Source of the DNA: Ischnura elegans
Taxonomy: Eukaryota > Arthropoda > Insecta > Odonata > Coenagrionidae
Assembly: GCF_921293095.1 (NCBI RefSeq)
Contig: NC_060246.1
Span: 138,136,198-138,200,197 of the forward strand
Reading direction: 5' to 3'
Length of the DNA: 64,000 nucleotides
Shown: piece by piece, positions 59,579 through 64,000 of the stretch
Layout: each line of letters begins with the position of its first letter
How positions within the stretch are numbered: the stretch's first letter is position 1
The notes under the pieces: model-generated
What the model saw: only the letters and a program-made list of their open reading frames with translations
What the model was told of the DNA's origin: nothing
The model's database searches: none
Position numbers and translations under genes: made by a program

Positions 59579-59691
59579 CCTCCGCGTAGACGTCTTGTCT
59601 AATGGCGACGACAATTTTTTCAGCCATTTTGCTGGCGTCAACAAGATGGCTGGAAAATTTGCAGTCCCCTTGAGACAAGACTACGCGGAAG
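59579..59691. repeat. Imperfect inverted repeat (first of two)
   Basis: TCCGCGTAGACGTCTTGTCT near 59580 and AGACAAGACTACGCGGAA ending at 59690 pair. The inner parts (GCCATTTTGCTGG / AGATGGCTGGAAA) also pair imperfectly. It shares motifs with the adjacent inverted repeat. Confidence 0.75.
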
Positions 59692-59722
59692 AACACCCGC
59701 GTAGTTTTTTCTAACGCTCCAT

Positions 59723-59854
59723 GTAGTCTTATCCAAAGGCGACGACAGTTTTTCCACCCATCCTGCTGACGTCTTCAGGTCATATTGCCTGATCTCACCT
59801 GAAGACGTCAGCTGGGTGGCCGGAAAAACTGTCGTCGCCTTTAGACAAGACTAC
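59723..59854. repeat. 132-bp inverted repeat (second of two)
   Basis: Arms carry GTAGTCTTATCCAAAGGCGA, CGACAGTTTTTCCACCCA and CTGACGTCTTCAGGT, with the near-complement on the other side ending AAGACTAC. The loop is about 16 bases. The CTGAAGACGTC element and foldback shape resemble the Penelope-associated hairpins at 39055 and 43720, but no target duplication was found. Confidence 0.8.
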
Positions 59855-62800
59855 GCGGAGGAACGCCCGAAAGCCGTTACTAATGTAACAATGAGTTTAT
59901 CAAGTGACTTGAAATTAATAATTTTTCATTCTCCCAAAACTATTAACTAGGCATATAATTAGCCCTGAGCGGTTTCGTCCCAGAGAGAGTGGAGGAAGCT
60001 AGGGGTGGAAAGGGAGAGGTACGGTTTATATGAAGAAGGGGCGTGAGGGATCCAGTCTCCAGGGATGGAATCGTGTCGCTGTGGCTTTCGGAGGCGGTGG
60101 CCGCGGTGGAAGGGGGCGGGGGTGGGTCAAGATATGAGAGTGAGGGAATCAAAGAGGTGACGGGGGACGTATTGAATGGACGGAGGCAAGACAAGTAGGG
60201 CGCCTTGCCCCGCACTGTGGGTCTCACACTCACCATCAACACACGATATCACACCTCCCCGATTGATTGCGGTCCAGAACAATTAAGAACGAAAGAATGA
60301 CACGCAGAAGCAAGGGCGTGCACAGGATTAAAACTATGATTGTTCGGATTGCGGTATTTCCGAACGGAAAAGGCGAGTGAAACAAAAATTCAATGAAAAA
60401 TATATATGAATATGAAAATATGACACTATTTACTTAAGGATTAGCGTTGTTTTTTTAATCATTTATTATTTTGATTTATCAAGATTTAATCTGCAAAATA
60501 ATATGATGGAATTAATAAATCGATTACTTTTGTCCTCAACTTTATGTAATTTATGACTAAATGGAAAATAAACTCTCTGCAAAACTTGGAGAAAATTAGT
60601 TTATAGTTGATGATCGTTAACATCCAACAGAGGACATCATTAATCCTTGCTATCATGGACCAGGAAATGCCCGCAGCTGCCCGTAACCGATCGTCTATCA
60701 AAGACAAATTTTAGAACTAATAGAACAAAAAGTTATTTATTATAGTGAGCCATGGAATTAAACGTACAACATAATTTTAGCTACGAGCGATGAAACCAAG
60801 CAGAAAAAAATCTTCGAATATAGAATAAATGATGTGAGTCTCATCCATTCCCTCTATATTCGCACCAATAAGTGGCATTATCGTCAATTTCGCTTTACGG
60901 CCAAAGAGATGGTCGGGAAGTGTTGGGTATGACTACGTGGGAAGAAGATAGAAGAATTCACGTCCCTGAAAGGGGCAGAAGAATTTTCACAGGTAATCTG
61001 ACCCCTAAATGGTAACTTACAGTTATAGTAAAAATACACGCACCAAGTTGGTATTACCAACAGCAATTAATCCGTTAGATAACACCGATATAAATTTACG
61101 AGAATAAAATAAGAAAATCCATTATCCATTTTTTTACAGGTCATCCTTACAGTAGCGACCTATGCCACATTTAAGAAGCATTGAATGAAATAGTCCAAAC
61201 GTTTCAAGAGAAATAGGGATTTGATAACATTCAATATATTCTCGTTTCTTTAATAGCAAATAAAGGGAGAAGAAAAACCAAGGTTTTGATGTATTCGTAA
61301 CTGGTAAAACTGGTTAGGAAAGGAATATACGGCGCGTAATTTTCATTATATCGATATTCATGCAAAATTTATTTTCATTAGAGCATGCAAAGAAATTTAA
61401 ACTCCAAAAATGGATTCGCAAGTCAAAACAAAAATTTTCATAAAGGAAATCATGAAGTTTTTTCATGCTTAATAGGTGGATTTATGGAATGCAAGACTTT
61501 ATCATGCGGCTGCCCAACAAAACAATGAAGGAAAATTGATAGTGAAGCAGTATCACTGCATTAGTATAATATCTTAACGATATGATGGTATAGACGTTGA
61601 AACTAGTTGACAGCAAATAAAAAGAGTTTGTGGAACAGTACTTGGTTTTTGTTTCACCATGAATCTTAATGTAATCTTTATTGAAAGAAAAAAATCCACT
61701 CCTTCACACTTAATTCTTCTGAATCAATGAATTTTATTTGTATGCACGGTAGATATAAAGAAGCAAACCGTTGCAATTATACATAATAAATGGAAATGAT
61801 AAGTGAGGGGAGATGGCAGAGGCATCTGTGAGGCTTCTGAAGAACATCGAGAGGAAAGAAAGCAATGAAAGGCGGATGAGAGGATGTCATGGGAGGAAGA
61901 GCACAGGAAACATAGGGAGAGAAAGTCACACAGAGAAAAACGAAAGGAGACGCTTCCTCGGTATAAAGAAAGAAAAAAACAATAACGAAAGATAATCTCA
62001 CGGATTACTGAGGCGAGGACGATAGAGTGATCTGAGAGGACGTGAAGTTGGAGGGCATACATCGAAACCCCTTCGCATGGTAAGAGTCGCCATAGGCTTT
62101 CGTGTTATAATTCAACTCGAGAATTATTCCCGTCTTTTTCGTGAGAATGCTACAATATGAGAAGAATTAAATGCGAGTGAATTTTTATTTTAAGAGTACG
62201 GAGTAAATTACATTTAAGCTAAAATTAATGTTAAGATGAACATCAACAACTAAGAAAGAAATTTTCGATCGGGCTGGTCATCGATTAATAAAATTAAATA
62301 TTTAATGGAGGAATACATGATTTTTACAAAATTATTCTACTAAAACGATAGTTTTTAGATAGATATTTCTCACCAATGCAAAACACTTCGTATGTCCATT
62401 GCAATTAAAACCAAGGTTCGTTTCCTGAGTTGTAAATCACAAACGATTATAGAACCAAGAACTGTCCACTTTAACGAATGTCTGGAATTCTATACATATT
62501 TAAACTCGAGAATATCCTATTCGTAGCATTATTTCAGCTGCTTCTTTCGTTAATAATTTTTACATGGCATGTTGATGCTTAGCGAATCTGTCTGTAACAT
62601 GCATATTGCATACGCTGATAGTAATAATTTTCTTCTTTTGTACTCACAAACTTAAAAAAATGGATCATAACGTTGACAACTTTAGTCAAATTAAAATTGA
62701 TTAGTCGAGTAGATAAAATGGCAACGAAATGCATGATTTATCTTTCATTGTGTTAAAGTGAAATTTATTAAAAATCATATTGTTTTTCTGAACCGAACCT

Positions 62801-62950
62801 ATATATTTTGACTGCACAAGGAACTTCTCAAATGCTCATATAGACAAAATTCAGGTCATTTATTTTTAACCAACCTAAGTTTACAATAAGAGTGTTTAAT
62901 TATGTTGTATTTGTTTTTCCTCTTGAGAAAAGTAAATAAATCAATAAACC
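59855..62950. other. Non-coding stretch with GC-rich island 59950-60250
   Basis: On the minus strand the island contains a strong donor (TTGATG/GTGAGTGTG, exon edge 60234) preceded by a short GC-rich segment. It is a candidate untranslated first exon of the formin gene or another transcript, but with no coding support. The rest is AT-rich. Confidence 0.35.
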
Positions 62951-64000
62951 ATCCACTTCAAAAATATGGAGGTCGGCTGCGGGTTGCGATAAATTCCGAA
63001 CACATATCAACAGCAACGCAACTACTTAGTCTCGAGGTTCCTAACACTGGAGCACATAAAATGATGAGATTTATTATCGCCACGCCTCCTCCGATGCCAT
63101 CCGGCAACCTCTTACCCAGCGCGCGGGATCTCTGGAACGCAACGCGGGGTGATACACAGACTGTATCACGCAAACCGACCGGAATAAATCACAACAAAAC
63201 GACCCGACGCGACGACGCAAAGAAAATCGACACTTGATGGCAAGATGTGCCGGGTGGCGTTTAATCCGACTAGAAGCGACGCCGAAGGCCCTCCCGAGAG
63301 CTCCTTAACATTAATCCGTCGGGGTGTGAGGGATGACGTTAATCTTGAAGGAACGTCATTCAGCATCGCAATGCGAGAACTCAATAGGAGGAGGGGAAGG
63401 AGGGGTAACTGAGGAGGGAGGAAAAAGAGGGGAAGGAAAAGAGAAGTGTTCGGAAAAAAAATCAGGCTTAAATTTATAAGAAGAGTGTCGCCTTCGATAG
63501 TACAAAATATTCGCCCGAGAAACGTGGTGCCCAGGGTTTCCCGGTATCCACAGACGCAAGTTTGAGCATAAGCAAACGGCAAGATACACACTGAAAGAAA
63601 AAATTGGCTGTTGTATCCAATAGTTGGATCCCACATCCAATTTAAATGGTTGCTATGGCCCCATCCAGTTAGTTGGATGAGGGATCCATTTTAAATGGCT
63701 GGGTGAGAAATGGCTGTGACTACCAACTCGTTGGATACCACAGCCAGCGTCGATGGGTCTTACGTCCATCTATATTGGATGCCACAACCTTGCGAAATTG
63801 TTGCCGTAGCGTTTAATGAATGGGTAATATTTCAACGGATATTATTATTAATAGTGTCACCATTTGAAAGTAACATTATAATATCCTTTCGTGGTACTAT
63901 TTTCGACACTTCCGACGAACATTAGAGTCAGATGATGCATTTTTTTTAAATAAAATGTTTATTTACACTAAATTTTGGAGTTCATAATTTTCACTGCAAC
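62951..64000. other. Non-coding end of window
   Basis: GC-rich at 62960-63310, with overlapping frames on both strands and no recognised protein. A repeat cluster at 63590-63790 has several interspersed TTGGATNNNACATCCAA-like and ATCCAWTTTAAATGG blocks, likely an internally repetitive MITE fragment. Confidence 0.4.
63590..63790. repeat. Internally repetitive TTGGAT/ATCCAA cluster
   Basis: Alternating TTGGAT and ATCCAA hexamers occur about ten times, including TTGGATCCCACATCCAA, ATCCAATTTAAATGG and ATCCATTTTAAATGG. The cluster is preceded by ACACACTGAAAGAAAAA. It looks like part of an unclassified non-autonomous element; ends not defined. Confidence 0.55.

Noticed and set aside
1..64000. CRISPR arrays, bacterial operons or prophage
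   Set aside because: No regularly spaced repeats, no ribosome-binding-site-led operons; intron structure and SINE, LINE and MITE content show an animal genome.

Overview
The window is animal nuclear DNA, most likely from an insect or other arthropod. It is AT-rich, its introns obey GT-AG, and a single gene is spread over more than 27 kb in many small exons among numerous degenerate transposable elements. I cannot fix the species from sequence alone. No bacterial, organellar or viral genes were recognised.

One protein-coding gene is well supported. It lies on the minus strand between 33466 (5'-most exon found) and 5921 (stop) and encodes an inverted-formin-2 (INF2) / Drosophila formin 3 (form3)-type formin. 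I assembled 22 exons by hand; all have AG acceptors, GT donors and compatible phases, and give 1796 residues without an internal stop. In order they encode the C-terminal half of the diaphanous-inhibitory (armadillo) domain, a linker, a proline-rich FH1 region, a complete FH2 actin-nucleating domain, a Lys/Arg-rich helix, a DAD/WH2-like segment, and a roughly 1000-residue Ser/Arg/Gly-rich tail ending in one large 3' exon. The start codon and the N-terminal part of the inhibitory domain (by family comparison roughly 110-150 residues) were not found. They should lie upstream on the minus strand, beyond 64000 or in exons I could not detect.

The region 33467-64000 is therefore probably a very long 5' intron, or intron plus intergenic DNA. 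I see no convincing coding gene there. It holds two Penelope-like element fragments with GIY-YIG-type endonuclease coding sequence (39764-40995 and 44966-45510), small foldback insertions with 10-12 bp target duplications, MITEs, a LINE remnant, diverged repeat pairs and several GC-rich islands that might be promoters or 5' untranslated exons. Region 1-5920 is 3' UTR and downstream flank with one MITE and two palindromes.

The formin introns also carry MITEs of several kinds (Tc1/pogo-like with TA duplication, hAT-like with 8 bp duplication, a 9-10 bp duplication family), a tRNA-derived SINE and a 138 bp hairpin insertion with a perfect 12 bp target duplication. The foldback insertions at 10011, 39055 and 43720 look like small non-autonomous families, possibly mobilised by Penelope-like elements, and are the most interesting non-genic signal here.
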